A DNA stretch of 64,000 nt from Marinobacter sp. F4206 (GTDB lineage Bacteria; Pseudomonadota; Gammaproteobacteria; Pseudomonadales; Oleiphilaceae). The position numbers and the translations under genes were made by a program. Where the stretch lies: assembly GCF_019392195.1 (NCBI RefSeq), contig NZ_JAHXKI010000002.1, forward strand, positions 930,001 to 994,000. The letters are read 5' to 3'. The notes under the pieces were generated by a model. That model saw only the letters and a program-made list of their open reading frames with translations, did not search any database and was not told the DNA's origin. Of this stretch, positions 27,406 to 35,453 are shown piece by piece; the stretch's first letter is position 1, and every line of letters starts with the position of its first letter.

Positions 27406-28407
27406 CTACAGCACCGGGAATCCCGGCGGCTGTAGTTCTTCCGGCAGTTCCGATTCAGGCGCTGGAGCGGAATCATCCAGTGCATTTGCTTCCACCGTGT
27501 CAGCTTCGTCACCTGTTGGAGCGACCTCCGGCTCTGGCGTCGGCTCTGGCGTCGGCTCCGGCTCCGGCTCTGGCTCCGGCTCCGGCTCCGGCTCTGGCTC
27601 CGGCTCCGGCTCCGGCTCCGGCTCTGGCTCCGGCTCCGGCTCTGGCTCCGGCTCCGGCTCTGGCTCTGGCTCTGGCTCCGGCTCTGGCTCTGGCTCCGGC
27701 TCCGGCTCCGGCTCCGGCTCTGGCTCTGGCTCCGGCTCTACAGGAGGATCTTCATCGTCTTCCTCATCATCGTCGTCCCTACCTGGCGGGCCGCCACCAC
27801 CGCCATTACCTCCACCGTTACCTCCACCGTTGCCTGGTGGGTCGTCATCAACCGGGGGCTCTTCTTCGGGAGGGTCTTGGTCGTCTACGGGCGGTTCAGG
27901 GGGAGCTGGGGGTGTGCTGCCCCCGGGGGCCAGGTTAATCGATGCCCCCAGGTCTCGAGTCTGGCAGAGCAGGTTTCCGGATCGGGCAAACATGCAGGCT
28001 TCAAACACCAACTGAAAGTTGTTTTCACTCAGATCGGTTGGACTCTCCTCTCCCTGGCAGGACACCTGACCGCCGGCGTCCAGAAGGCACTCGATCTGGC
28101 CCAGGGCAGTGCAGGAAAAGTTGCCCCGGGTGCCCGGTTCTGCGCACTCTCGGAAGGCAATGTCCGTTCCTTCTGAGTCAGCGTCGCTGACCGCTCTGAC
28201 CCAGACCGAGTATCGCTGTTCCGGTCTTACGGCAGCCACATTCCAACTGACGATGAAGGTCTGGTTCGGGAACACCGAATCCAGTTCCGTGCCGTCGCTG
28301 TCCGTGACAGCGGTCGCGCGAATGCTGATGGATTCGCCATCGTTGGCTCCGCTGCAGGCAACCAACGAGACTGCGACCAGCCCCACTCCTATGGGTCGTC
28401 CGAACAT
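27406..28407 (-). CDS. Lipoprotein with (Glu-Pro)31 repeat
   Basis: A 333-residue predicted lipoprotein (lipobox LVAC). Residues about 20-165 form a Cys-containing globular domain with six or more cysteines ([37 protein letters not shown]). Next comes a low-complexity stretch: Pro/Asp, Gly/Asn, then Asp/Glu runs, then 31 consecutive Glu-Pro dipeptides and a degenerate Thr-Pro/Glu-Pro end. Such Glu-Pro arms form rigid extended rods that span or project from the envelope. It follows the beta-helix gene by 12 bp. The C-terminal 40 residues are acidic with no motif. Confidence 0.75.
   Translation of the reverse strand: MFGRPIGVGLVAVSLVACSGANDGESISIRATAVTDSDGTELDSVFPNQTFIVSWNVAAVRPEQRYSVWVRAVSDADSEGTDIAFRECAEPGTRGNFSCTALGQIECLLDAGGQVSCQGEESPTDLSENNFQLVFEACMFARSGNLLCQTRDLGASINLAPGGSTPPAPPEPPVDDQDPPEEEPPVDDDPPGNGGGNGGGNGGGGGPPGRDDDDEEDDEDPPVEPEPEPEPEPEPEPEPEPEPEPEPEPEPEPEPEPEPEPEPEPEPEPEPEPEPEPEPEPEPEPTPEPTPEPEVAPTGDEADTVEANALDDSAPAPESELPEELQPPGFPVL
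27526..27738 (-). repeat. Hexanucleotide array coding for Glu-Pro
   Basis: About 35 tandem 6-bp units of GGCTCC or GGCTCT (plus strand). From 27553 to 27738 they encode an unbroken 31-fold Glu-Pro run; two units with Thr codons interrupt the far end. The synonymous C/T changes are scattered, which suggests older duplications plus slippage. Length is expected to vary between strains, always in frame because the unit is two codons. Confidence 0.97.
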
Positions 28408-28419
28408 ATCACCGGCCCC

Positions 28420-30387
28420 TCATTTCTTGACCCAAAAACCGCGGCCAGCAGGAATTTTTGAAATCATCGGGATGCCGTTGGCGTTGAGGATACGAATCAC
28501 ATCCGGTTGCGTGGAAAACGCCTCCCAGGTGCCGCGGTTGTGAAACCAGACAACACGCGCGTCAGCAAACACGGTCGCCAGATCGGTGATATCGCGCCCG
28601 GTGCCATAGAGGTTCCAGTCACCTGGAGTCATGGAGGAAATCAAGCCGCCATCAAAGGAGCCGGCTTCGATCTGGCAAGAGGAAGGGTCGTTCTTGCAGG
28701 AGGTTTTGGCTTCCTCAATGGCTTGCGCGACGAACGACTCAACGTCAATCCCGCAATATTCCATATCCTCCGCACACGCCGCCCGAATCTCTTCCTCAAC
28801 TCTGAGTGCCACGCCCTCCGTGCTCAGGCTGTTCAACGTGAACGAGTAAAGTGCCTCTGAACGTTCACCCCTCGAATCGGTCACACGAATCCTTATCTGG
28901 TGCGCGCCACCGTTCACAAATACCACGCCGCCAAAAACACCGCCCTCGGCCGGGATCGCCTGGTAGTCAGGTTCTTCATCGGTCCAGAGCTCCGTGAGCA
29001 CAACCGAGCGCCCCTCCGCCAGCTCGACATTGAATGAAAAGCTCAAGCTATCCAGATTGCTGGCTCCAGCCGTTTCCAAAGCCAGGTTGGAAATAACCGG
29101 AGCCGTCGGGCTGGAACCGAATTCCACCCAACCGATGTCGACATTGGCGCCTGCCACTCTCGGATTTCCTAGGTAATCCATTTCGGCCAGCGCAACCAAT
29201 TGAGCCTGGGACGTCCCCGCGTCAATCAGGTCTGACCCTTCAAGGGGAGAGTAGTCCGGCCCCAGGGCCGGATCCGGCTGATTCAGGATATTGTCCTGCT
29301 GGTTAATCTGGGATTCCGGAAGTGGCAGCAAGGACAGGGAAATAAAGTTATTCAGTATCGTTGCGCGAGCATCGGCATTGGCAAAAGCGAACGCGGACGC
29401 ATTGCCACCCAGGAAGAGCGAATTGGCAATGACCAGGTTATCGGCGTTCCCGGATTGCATCTTTATTGCTGGCGCACCGGTGTTACGCTCAAAGACACTG
29501 TTCACCACGCTGCAGGCTTGCTCACAACGAACCATACCGCTGTCGGTTCCATCCGGTACCTGATTCCGCTCAAACAGGCTGTTCTCTGCGTGGAATTCTC
29601 GGGACGCAGAGACAATGGAAAGCCGGGTCGCCGTGTTGTCGGAAACAACCGAACTCTTGAGCTCAATCGCTGCGCCGGCAATGGCGCCGCCGTTTTCCGA
29701 CGCCTCGTTATTACGAAATTCCGACCCGGAGATTGTCAGGCGTCCGCTATAGGCGCAGATTGCCCCGCCCCGCCTCGCACGGTTAGAACGGAACTCCGAA
29801 CCGGTCACCGAGCCGTCCAGGGCACCTTCCGAGTAAACAGCACCGCAGGCGTCGCTGACATTCCCCACAAACTTGCTCGCGTTGATGGCAAATGAGCCTC
29901 CGGAAAGGAAGACGGCAGAGCCTGAATTTGGCTTGTCGGAGAAATTGTCGACGAATTCGGATCGGTCCAGCAGCATGTCGGCATTCAGGACGGTCAGCCC
30001 GCCGCCGCGACGGCCAGCCGCCCCCACTTTGCCATTTTGAAACCGAATACCCTTGATCGAAATGCTGGCGGTATCGGCGGATGCATCACCACTCAGGTAA
30101 AGAATCTCACCCAACGACTGACCATCCAGAATCACCTCGCCTGGAATTTCGGCTTCAATCCTCAGGTCATAACTTTGGGTGCTGTCATAGGTAAACGGCT
30201 GGCCCGGGGACTCAGGAACGTAAAGGGCGGGGGAAAGTACGATGGTATCGTCCTGGCCGTTGGACGCCGCCGCCGTCAGTGCGCTCTGAAATTCGTCATT
30301 GGTTGAGACTTCGAAGAGCTGCGCGCTAACGGGCAACGCCATTAAGCCCGTTATGGTCGCGACCAATAGGGATTGATTGATGTTCAC
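28420..30387 (-). CDS. Secreted right-handed parallel beta-helix protein
   Basis: A 655-residue protein with a signal peptide (ending VSAQ). Residues about 90-390 contain repeating short strands with asparagines and glycines (SEFVDNFSD, SKFVGNVSD, SEFRSNRARRGGAI, SEFRNNEASENGGAI), typical of a parallel beta-helix, with a choice-of-anchor-like segment (IDAGTSQ...DYLGNPR...VDIGWVE). An Ig-like region follows (about 430-520), then a Cys-rich helix and a C-terminal domain with GDWNLYGTG and GRGFWVKK. Such proteins are often surface-bound adhesins or polysaccharide-acting proteins. Operon with the Glu-Pro lipoprotein 12 bp downstream. Confidence 0.78.
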   Translation of the reverse strand: MNINQSLLVATITGLMALPVSAQLFEVSTNDEFQSALTAAASNGQDDTIVLSPALYVPESPGQPFTYDSTQSYDLRIEAEIPGEVILDGQSLGEILYLSGDASADTASISIKGIRFQNGKVGAAGRRGGGLTVLNADMLLDRSEFVDNFSDKPNSGSAVFLSGGSFAINASKFVGNVSDACGAVYSEGALDGSVTGSEFRSNRARRGGAICAYSGRLTISGSEFRNNEASENGGAIAGAAIELKSSVVSDNTATRLSIVSASREFHAENSLFERNQVPDGTDSGMVRCEQACSVVNSVFERNTGAPAIKMQSGNADNLVIANSLFLGGNASAFAFANADARATILNNFISLSLLPLPESQINQQDNILNQPDPALGPDYSPLEGSDLIDAGTSQAQLVALAEMDYLGNPRVAGANVDIGWVEFGSSPTAPVISNLALETAGASNLDSLSFSFNVELAEGRSVVLTELWTDEEPDYQAIPAEGGVFGGVVFVNGGAHQIRIRVTDSRGERSEALYSFTLNSLSTEGVALRVEEEIRAACAEDMEYCGIDVESFVAQAIEEAKTSCKNDPSSCQIEAGSFDGGLISSMTPGDWNLYGTGRDITDLATVFADARVVWFHNRGTWEAFSTQPDVIRILNANGIPMISKIPAGRGFWVKK

Positions 30388-30619
30388 GATCTGTCGTCCC
30401 TGAACGTGTTGGTGTTAAACCAGGACTCCCAACTCCCTCTGGCAGCTTAGATGAACGCCATGTCGCTATTTTGTACAAATTTTAGTCAAGACTCTCCCTT
30501 TTTGCATCCTTTCGACCGGAAGAAAAAAACGCTCAAGGAGTGACTTTTTGTTTTACTCAGGTTTCCGGCAGCGCCTGCGATCAGTAAAGTCTTTAAGATT
30601 AGCGCGTTCCAAAGAGAAC

Positions 30620-31210
30620 TCAATCCAACGCCACAAGACAATCAGAGTATGAAATCATGGCAGTCGTATCCTGGCTGTAGGTGGCTGACCAACCGGTAGA
30701 AAAGAATCTCACCACGTCCGTGTCATAACAGAGCTCACCTTGCGGGGTGATGTCATAGGGGGTCAGGGATTTTCTTTCCAATTCATTGGATGCGTTATCC
30801 TCGGGCAGCTCGAACTGGATGCGCCCCTCCACGTTTGCTTCATCCTCTCCGACGACTCGTGGAAAAAGTTCAAAACTGATGTCCGAAAACAACTGATCAG
30901 TGCGAATGGCGGGCTCAGTGCAGTTGGCATTATCAAAACGCTGCAGGTAATGGCGAACCTCTCCGGAGTTCGCAAACGATACGACGGAGCGGAAATACAG
31001 ATCCTCAAATTCCGCCCGAGCCGGATCACAGGATGTCGCCCAACAGCCCGGAATGTCTGGGGACGTGTCAGAACAGATCAGACCATCGACCGTTGTTGAG
31101 GTTCTGCCAGAATCGTCGGTGCCGGCATCTTCAACCACCTCGCCACTGCCGGACCCGCCACACCCAGCTACAACGAGCACAACTCCCAGGAACATCCCTT
31201 TCAATTTCAC
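30620..31210 (-). CDS. Hypothetical Cys-containing lipoprotein
   Basis: A predicted 196-residue lipoprotein (lipobox VAGC followed by a Gly/Ser linker). The mature domain holds several cysteines (LICSDTS, GCWATSCDPA, NCTEP, LCYDTD, YSDCLVAL) that could form disulfides. No family is recognised. The GTG at 31210 is chosen because GGAAGG lies 9 nt upstream and it begins the signal peptide; the frame is open to 31240. It follows the ParA gene by 36 bp, suggesting an operon of ParA and lipoprotein. Confidence 0.6.
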   Translation of the reverse strand: MKLKGMFLGVVLVVAGCGGSGSGEVVEDAGTDDSGRTSTTVDGLICSDTSPDIPGCWATSCDPARAEFEDLYFRSVVSFANSGEVRHYLQRFDNANCTEPAIRTDQLFSDISFELFPRVVGEDEANVEGRIQFELPEDNASNELERKSLTPYDITPQGELCYDTDVVRFFSTGWSATYSQDTTAMISYSDCLVALD

Positions 31211-31246
31211 GAGTACAAGCCTTCCTTTGGGGAACAACACGAACTA

Positions 31247-32017
31247 TCAGTCTACTACGACTCTTCGCCCCTTGCGCCACAGATCATGCCGTATTTCCGA
31301 CCACATACCCCGAAGGTTTTCGGCCGGCACCGAGCGCGGGGCAAGAACCTCGAGAGGCAAACCCTCTTCCCCCATCCGCTCGACGATACTCGAGTACGGG
31401 ATGGTGGCCCGCAACGCGTTGTCGAACAGCTCACTGCGCCTGTCGACCAGATCCCGATGCAATTTCTTTCTGCGGTCAACCTGGGCAAAAAAGGGACGGA
31501 GTTTTTTGATGCCCAGTTTTTTATCCGCCACAAACTCCCGGAACTGGTCCCAGCTGTTCATCGATAACCAGGTTGGCAACAACGGCACGTAGACCTGGTC
31601 GGCGATCTTCATAACCTGCTCGGTTAAACGGGACAGGGTGGGCGGGCAATCCAGCACCACCAGACTTGTGTCCTCGGACAAAGGCGCGAGCAAGGACTTC
31701 AACACGCCGTTGCCATCCTCATGCTCGAGCTTGATATCGAAGTTACGAAAACTCTTGTGGGCAGGAATGAAATCCAGATCGGGATAGACATTCTCTTCGA
31801 TGAACTTCGCGATCGGCGCAGTGCCCTCTAGCAACTTCGACAGCTTCTTGCCCTGAACCGGTTGGGCACCGGACAGGTAGAAACTCGCAGCGCCCTGGGC
31901 GTCGAGATCCCACAGTAACGTGGAACATCCTTCCCGACTGGCCAGATAGGCAATGTTGACGGCAGCTGCGGTTTTTCCGACTCCACCCTTGGGACTGTAA
32001 AACGCGATGACCCGCAT
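31247..32017 (-). CDS. Orphan ParA-family ATPase
   Basis: A 256-residue MinD/ParA-type ATPase with the deviant Walker A motif KGGVGKT (residues 10-16), the A' region LLWDLDAQGAAS and the Walker B region SLVVLDCPPTL. It has no N-terminal DNA-binding domain, and no ParB or parS-like site is next to it, so it is not a plasmid partition system. Such orphan ParAs place flagella, pili, chemotaxis arrays or other surface machines. Neighbours are a 97-residue protein upstream and Cys-rich and beta-helix surface proteins downstream, which suggests a spatial role for surface structures. That link is inference. Confidence 0.85.
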   Translation of the reverse strand: MRVIAFYSPKGGVGKTAAAVNIAYLASREGCSTLLWDLDAQGAASFYLSGAQPVQGKKLSKLLEGTAPIAKFIEENVYPDLDFIPAHKSFRNFDIKLEHEDGNGVLKSLLAPLSEDTSLVVLDCPPTLSRLTEQVMKIADQVYVPLLPTWLSMNSWDQFREFVADKKLGIKKLRPFFAQVDRRKKLHRDLVDRRSELFDNALRATIPYSSIVERMGEEGLPLEVLAPRSVPAENLRGMWSEIRHDLWRKGRRVVVD

Positions 32018-32071
32018 AGAAAAATCTGACCTCTGATAATGCCGGAGTGCCCACGGGCTGATGCTTGCGGT

Positions 32072-32365
32072 TTAGAGACTGGAGCGTGCCCGGGACCAGG
32101 CAGCCTTTGGCAGCTCGGACGGGTGCGCTTTCGAGAACACTTTCCAGTCCAGCACTTTGCCGTCGGCATCAAAGTGCACAAAACCGGCAAAGCCGTCTTC
32201 CTCATGCCAGGTTTTTACGTAACCGACCAGCTCGCCCTCCTCCGAGAGCAGCTCAAACGATGACTGGGACTCGTCCGACTCAGACTCGGAAACTTCCTGA
32301 CGATTCGATTGCAGGGTGTAGTTTGGATCGTTCAGCAGGGCCAGTGCGAGAAGATGGGCATTCAT
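32072..32365 (-). CDS. Hypothetical 97-residue protein upstream of ParA
   Basis: A small soluble protein with an N-terminal helix (NAHLLALALLNDPN), a Ser/Glu/Asp-rich linker (SESESDESQSS) and a beta-rich half (FELLSEEGELVGYVKTW, then GFVHFDADGKV). No signal peptide and no known family. It is 54 bp before the ParA gene on the same strand and is probably in the same operon, so it may be its partner or cargo adaptor. Confidence 0.58.
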   Translation of the reverse strand: MNAHLLALALLNDPNYTLQSNRQEVSESESDESQSSFELLSEEGELVGYVKTWHEEDGFAGFVHFDADGKVLDWKVFSKAHPSELPKAAWSRARSSL

Positions 32366-32509
32366 ATTAGCGTGCTCCGATGGTTACATACGGTTACAGC
32401 TTTTGGCCCATCAAATATAGTTGCCCACGGAGAAATGAACACCCCTTCAGATCAATTTTTCCGACATTTTCGCTCAAAAAATAATCACCCGCTGCCGTGA
32501 GCGCGCGCT

Positions 32510-33313
32510 TTATTTACGCCCCATCTGCTCCATCATCCGGTTCACGGCTTCCAGGTGCTCAGGCTCGTTGTGACACATCCCCTGGAAGCAGGCACAGATA
32601 TCCAGAAAGTCCTTGAGCTCCATGCGCTGAGCCATCTTCATCAACCGTTTGGTCAGTCGCGTTGCCTTGGGTGGCTGACTGGCCATTCGGCTGGCCAGCT
32701 TGAGCGCCTGCGGCATCAGGTCCTCAGCCGGCACCACCTCCATCACGATCCCCAATTCTCGGGCTTCGGCAGCCTCAACGATGCGGCCCGTCATGGTAAG
32801 CTCAAACGCACGCTGGTATCCGATCAGCCGCTGCATCAGCCAGGCACCACCATCACCGGGGATAATGCCCAGGTTGAGAAAGGTCTCGCCGAATTTCGCT
32901 TTGTCGGAAGCAATCCGGATATCCGCCATATTGGCCAGGTCAAACCCCGCGCCAATGGCAGGGCCGTTGACCGCCGCGATGATCGGAACCTCAACCGCCT
33001 GCAGTGCCAGAGGAATCCTCTGGATGCCCTGACGGTAACGCTCGGAACACTCGGCGACATCGCCGGCGAAATCACCGCCCCGCTCCGCCATGTCGCGGAT
33101 GTTGCCACCGGCACTGAACGATGACCCGGCACCGGTGATGACCAGCACGGAGACATCCTCGCACCGGTTTACCCATTCGGCGGTAGTCACGATATCGTCT
33201 ATCAGGTGTGACCCGGTCAGAGCGTTGCGCAGGTCATGCCGATTCAGGGTGAGGACGGCGACTCGCTCTTCAAGAGTCAGCAGTGCGTCAGTCAGTTGCG
33301 GCAGTGTATTCAT
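32510..33313 (-). CDS. Enoyl-CoA hydratase/isomerase (crotonase) family protein
   Basis: A 267-residue crotonase-fold enzyme. The oxyanion hole is formed by FSAGGNIRDM and the second loop NGPAIGAGFDLANMADIRIAS, and GETFLNLGIIPGDGGAWLM carries the first catalytic Glu position; the second reads Asp (PGDGG), so the enzyme may be an isomerase, thioesterase-like or another crotonase rather than a typical hydratase. ATG 33313 has GGAGC 7 nt upstream. Stands alone; metabolic role unknown, most likely in acyl-CoA breakdown. Confidence 0.85.
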   Translation of the reverse strand: MNTLPQLTDALLTLEERVAVLTLNRHDLRNALTGSHLIDDIVTTAEWVNRCEDVSVLVITGAGSSFSAGGNIRDMAERGGDFAGDVAECSERYRQGIQRIPLALQAVEVPIIAAVNGPAIGAGFDLANMADIRIASDKAKFGETFLNLGIIPGDGGAWLMQRLIGYQRAFELTMTGRIVEAAEARELGIVMEVVPAEDLMPQALKLASRMASQPPKATRLTKRLMKMAQRMELKDFLDICACFQGMCHNEPEHLEAVNRMMEQMGRK

Positions 33314-33403
33314 AGTCGGTGCTCCACGCTTGTTTTTGACCTTGGCAATATACACCCATGGCCGTTTCGGTGCGCCTTACCTGATACCTTACCCCGTAAA
33401 CCT

Positions 33404-33844
33404 CTACCTCAAAATACAGTCCCGGCTGTGTTGCTGGCTGATGGCGCGCCTCTGGCGGCGCAACGTGTTGCCCTTGTCGTTACTGTAACCGGTTCGGAGT
33501 TTTGACTGGATCCGATCCAGCTTGCGGCGGTAGCTGTCGCAGATCTTCTGGAGCTTTGCTCGGGATCGGGCGATTGCGTCGCTGCTTTTGGCTGGCCGAT
33601 CCGGAGTAGACAGCAGTCCCCTTACGTTGTCGCGGATGCCGGACACGCGTTTTTCCTGACGGAGATTCTCGGACATCGACACTGTCGACGGCGGCCGGAT
33701 CTCGATCTGCTGGTGGGCAATCTTGCCGGGTGGATAATCCGAGAAATGCGCGACGCCCTGGCTGTCGATCCAGGTGAAAACCTCGGACTGCGCCGGGGCA
33801 CTAAAAAAAGCAATAAACACGAAGGCTGCCAGAATCCATGGCAT
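33404..33844 (-). CDS. DUF4124 domain periplasmic protein
   Basis: A 146-residue protein with a signal peptide (ending PAQSE) and the short DUF4124 motif (VFTWIDSQGVAHFSDYPP), followed by a basic, helical tail rich in Arg and Lys (SRAKLQKICDSYRRKLDRI). DUF4124 proteins are common, periplasmic, and of unknown role. No operon partner is evident. Confidence 0.82.
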   Translation of the reverse strand: MPWILAAFVFIAFFSAPAQSEVFTWIDSQGVAHFSDYPPGKIAHQQIEIRPPSTVSMSENLRQEKRVSGIRDNVRGLLSTPDRPAKSSDAIARSRAKLQKICDSYRRKLDRIQSKLRTGYSNDKGNTLRRQRRAISQQHSRDCILR

Positions 33845-33929
33845 AAGAATCCACTCCCTGTGGGTACGTTATGTGCCGCGGCAGTATAACGAACCCGATA
33901 GGGAATACCTTGAAGCCGCTACGATTTTT

Positions 33930-33983
33930 CTGATCCGGTAGTGCAATCCAATGCTGTACCGGCAATTCCGAATCAGTCTCCAC
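33930..33983 (-). pseudogene. Short remnant resembling the 3' end of glcF
   Basis: On the minus strand these 18 codons read VETDSELPVQHWIALPDQ, matching the last 18 residues of GlcF (LETKAKVPVQHWVELLDQ) at 10 positions, including PVQHW and the final DQ. No stop follows at the corresponding place and no further glcF sequence is seen upstream, so it is a detached fragment of glcF or of a related gene. The intact glcF end lies 1.5 kb away on the same strand, beyond the metalloprotease-like lipoprotein gene. Confidence 0.5.
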
Positions 33984-34143
33984 CGACAAAATTTTGAGCA
34001 ATTGATCATTCAGGACTACTTTATAAAGAGTTGACTGGCAGAAATGGCAGTTTTAGAAGCATGGTCTGTTTAGCGGGACATGGAACGCCCATCAGGACGT
34101 TCTTGTCGAAAGTATGTAGTTAGGCAAAAGATAGGGAACGTCG

Positions 34144-35379
34144 ATGAACAGTAGACTATGGACTTTGATGAGTGCACTCATGTTTACCTTTGCTTTGTCA
34201 GCCTGCGGCGGAGGTGGCGGCGGCAGCACTACAAACTCGAGCGGTTCGGAAGGTAGCGAAAATGAGCCCGGTGACCTGGATCCGGTGGATGGGGATTTCT
34301 ACTTCAGCAGCGAAACTAATAAGCGGTACCAGAATCCTGATGCCGATATTTTTCCGGAGAAATGTTCTTCAAGCGATTACTATTTTGAATCCGAAAACTT
34401 CATCGTGTTTTCAAACCTGACGACCCACTCCAACGACGATCTGAGAACCGCGGCAACCAAGGCCCAGAGTGCAATGGACTTCATCCTGCCGCAGTTCGGT
34501 TTGAACTGGGACACCTTTTACGCAATGAAGCGAGTGGTGAGTTTCAAGGATCTCAACCAATTTGCCCTGGAGGTCAGCCAGCTTACCTATGAAGATGGAA
34601 GTGGAACCGATAAGCGAGTAACGATCGACCAAATTTCCGACTACTTTGCGACGGAAATAGCAGAAAAAATGCCAGATGGATATACAGACTGGCAGAATAT
34701 TAGTTCCAACCCTAACCTCCAGTATGCCTTCGTATACAACACCCTGGTCAACGAGAGAGATCCCAAGAAAGTCCGCGACGTCATGGTGGAAACCCACGAA
34801 GGGTATGAGCAATTTTTTGCGGATAACCCCAATTATGCCCCCAGCCAATCCCCTTGGCCGGACAAATGGGCCCCCTTCTTCAAAAAGATTCAGATTTGCG
34901 CCACCAGCAACGATCGAATCGGAAGATCATCCACCAGCGGAATCAAGATTTCGCCGGACTTTGCCGCCAGAGAGTACCGTCATGAGTTAACGCATCTCGT
35001 TATTAACCAGGTATCTAAAGTGACTGCGTTTTGGGCGAAAGAGGGTCAAACCCATCTGTTCCTGGGCGAAGACGTCCCCGCGTCCTTAACGGATGTCGCG
35101 GTTGTTCGTGACCATATCATTGGCACTGACGAAACCGATCCGGGCCTTGAAAATATCGATAAGTTCAAGAAGGCGTATGTAGAGCTTGTGGCAATAGAAG
35201 GCATTGATGCCCAAAGAGTGCTGGATTGGCATCGACTCTCGATGAACATCAAGGCGGAGTGGTTAGATCCAGATGGAACCGGGGGAACCATCACCGACGC
35301 CGAAAGAGAAGCATGGATAATGGAAGCATTCGGCGAAGTTATGCCAAAGAGCTACGACGCATTTTTCGACGACCTCTAG
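34144..35379 (+). CDS. Lipoprotein with zincin-type HEXXH motif
   Basis: A 411-residue predicted lipoprotein: signal peptide, lipobox LSAC, then a poly-Gly and Ser/Glu linker. The globular domain contains REYRHELTHLVI (H280-E281-x-x-H284) and, 16 residues after the second His, WAKEGQTHLF with Glu300, the layout of gluzincin (peptidase MA-like) metalloproteases. It would be anchored at the cell envelope and could cleave proteins or peptidoglycan; no exact family is recognised. Its coding sequence is richer in A and T than its neighbours, and it is flanked by a terminator and a glcF-like remnant, which suggests it arrived separately. Confidence 0.68.
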   Translation: MNSRLWTLMSALMFTFALSACGGGGGGSTTNSSGSEGSENEPGDLDPVDGDFYFSSETNKRYQNPDADIFPEKCSSSDYYFESENFIVFSNLTTHSNDDLRTAATKAQSAMDFILPQFGLNWDTFYAMKRVVSFKDLNQFALEVSQLTYEDGSGTDKRVTIDQISDYFATEIAEKMPDGYTDWQNISSNPNLQYAFVYNTLVNERDPKKVRDVMVETHEGYEQFFADNPNYAPSQSPWPDKWAPFFKKIQICATSNDRIGRSSTSGIKISPDFAAREYRHELTHLVINQVSKVTAFWAKEGQTHLFLGEDVPASLTDVAVVRDHIIGTDETDPGLENIDKFKKAYVELVAIEGIDAQRVLDWHRLSMNIKAEWLDPDGTGGTITDAEREAWIMEAFGEVMPKSYDAFFDDL

Positions 35380-35392
35380 TCTACAGGAACAG

Positions 35393-35422
35393 AAAAGGCC
35401 GGTGGGAAACCACCGGCCTTTA
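35393..35422. terminator. Bidirectional terminator between lipoprotein and glcF
   Basis: A perfect 12-bp stem (AAAGGCCGGTGG and CCACCGGCCTTT) with a GAAA loop, bordered by A- and T-rich ends, between the convergent lipoprotein and glcF genes. Confidence 0.88.
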
Positions 35423-35453
35423 AAGCGCCACCTGCTGGTGGCTCAACCCCGCC

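Noticed and set aside
27497-28015. Plus-strand frame coding for a long Ser-Gly repeat
   Set aside because: It is the reverse side of the Glu-Pro array; the minus-strand frame has a lipobox, a ribosome-binding context and an operon partner, whereas this frame has none.
31247-32017. Plasmid or integrated-element partition locus
   Set aside because: No ParB gene, parS-like repeats, replication gene or integrase are seen around the ParA ATPase.
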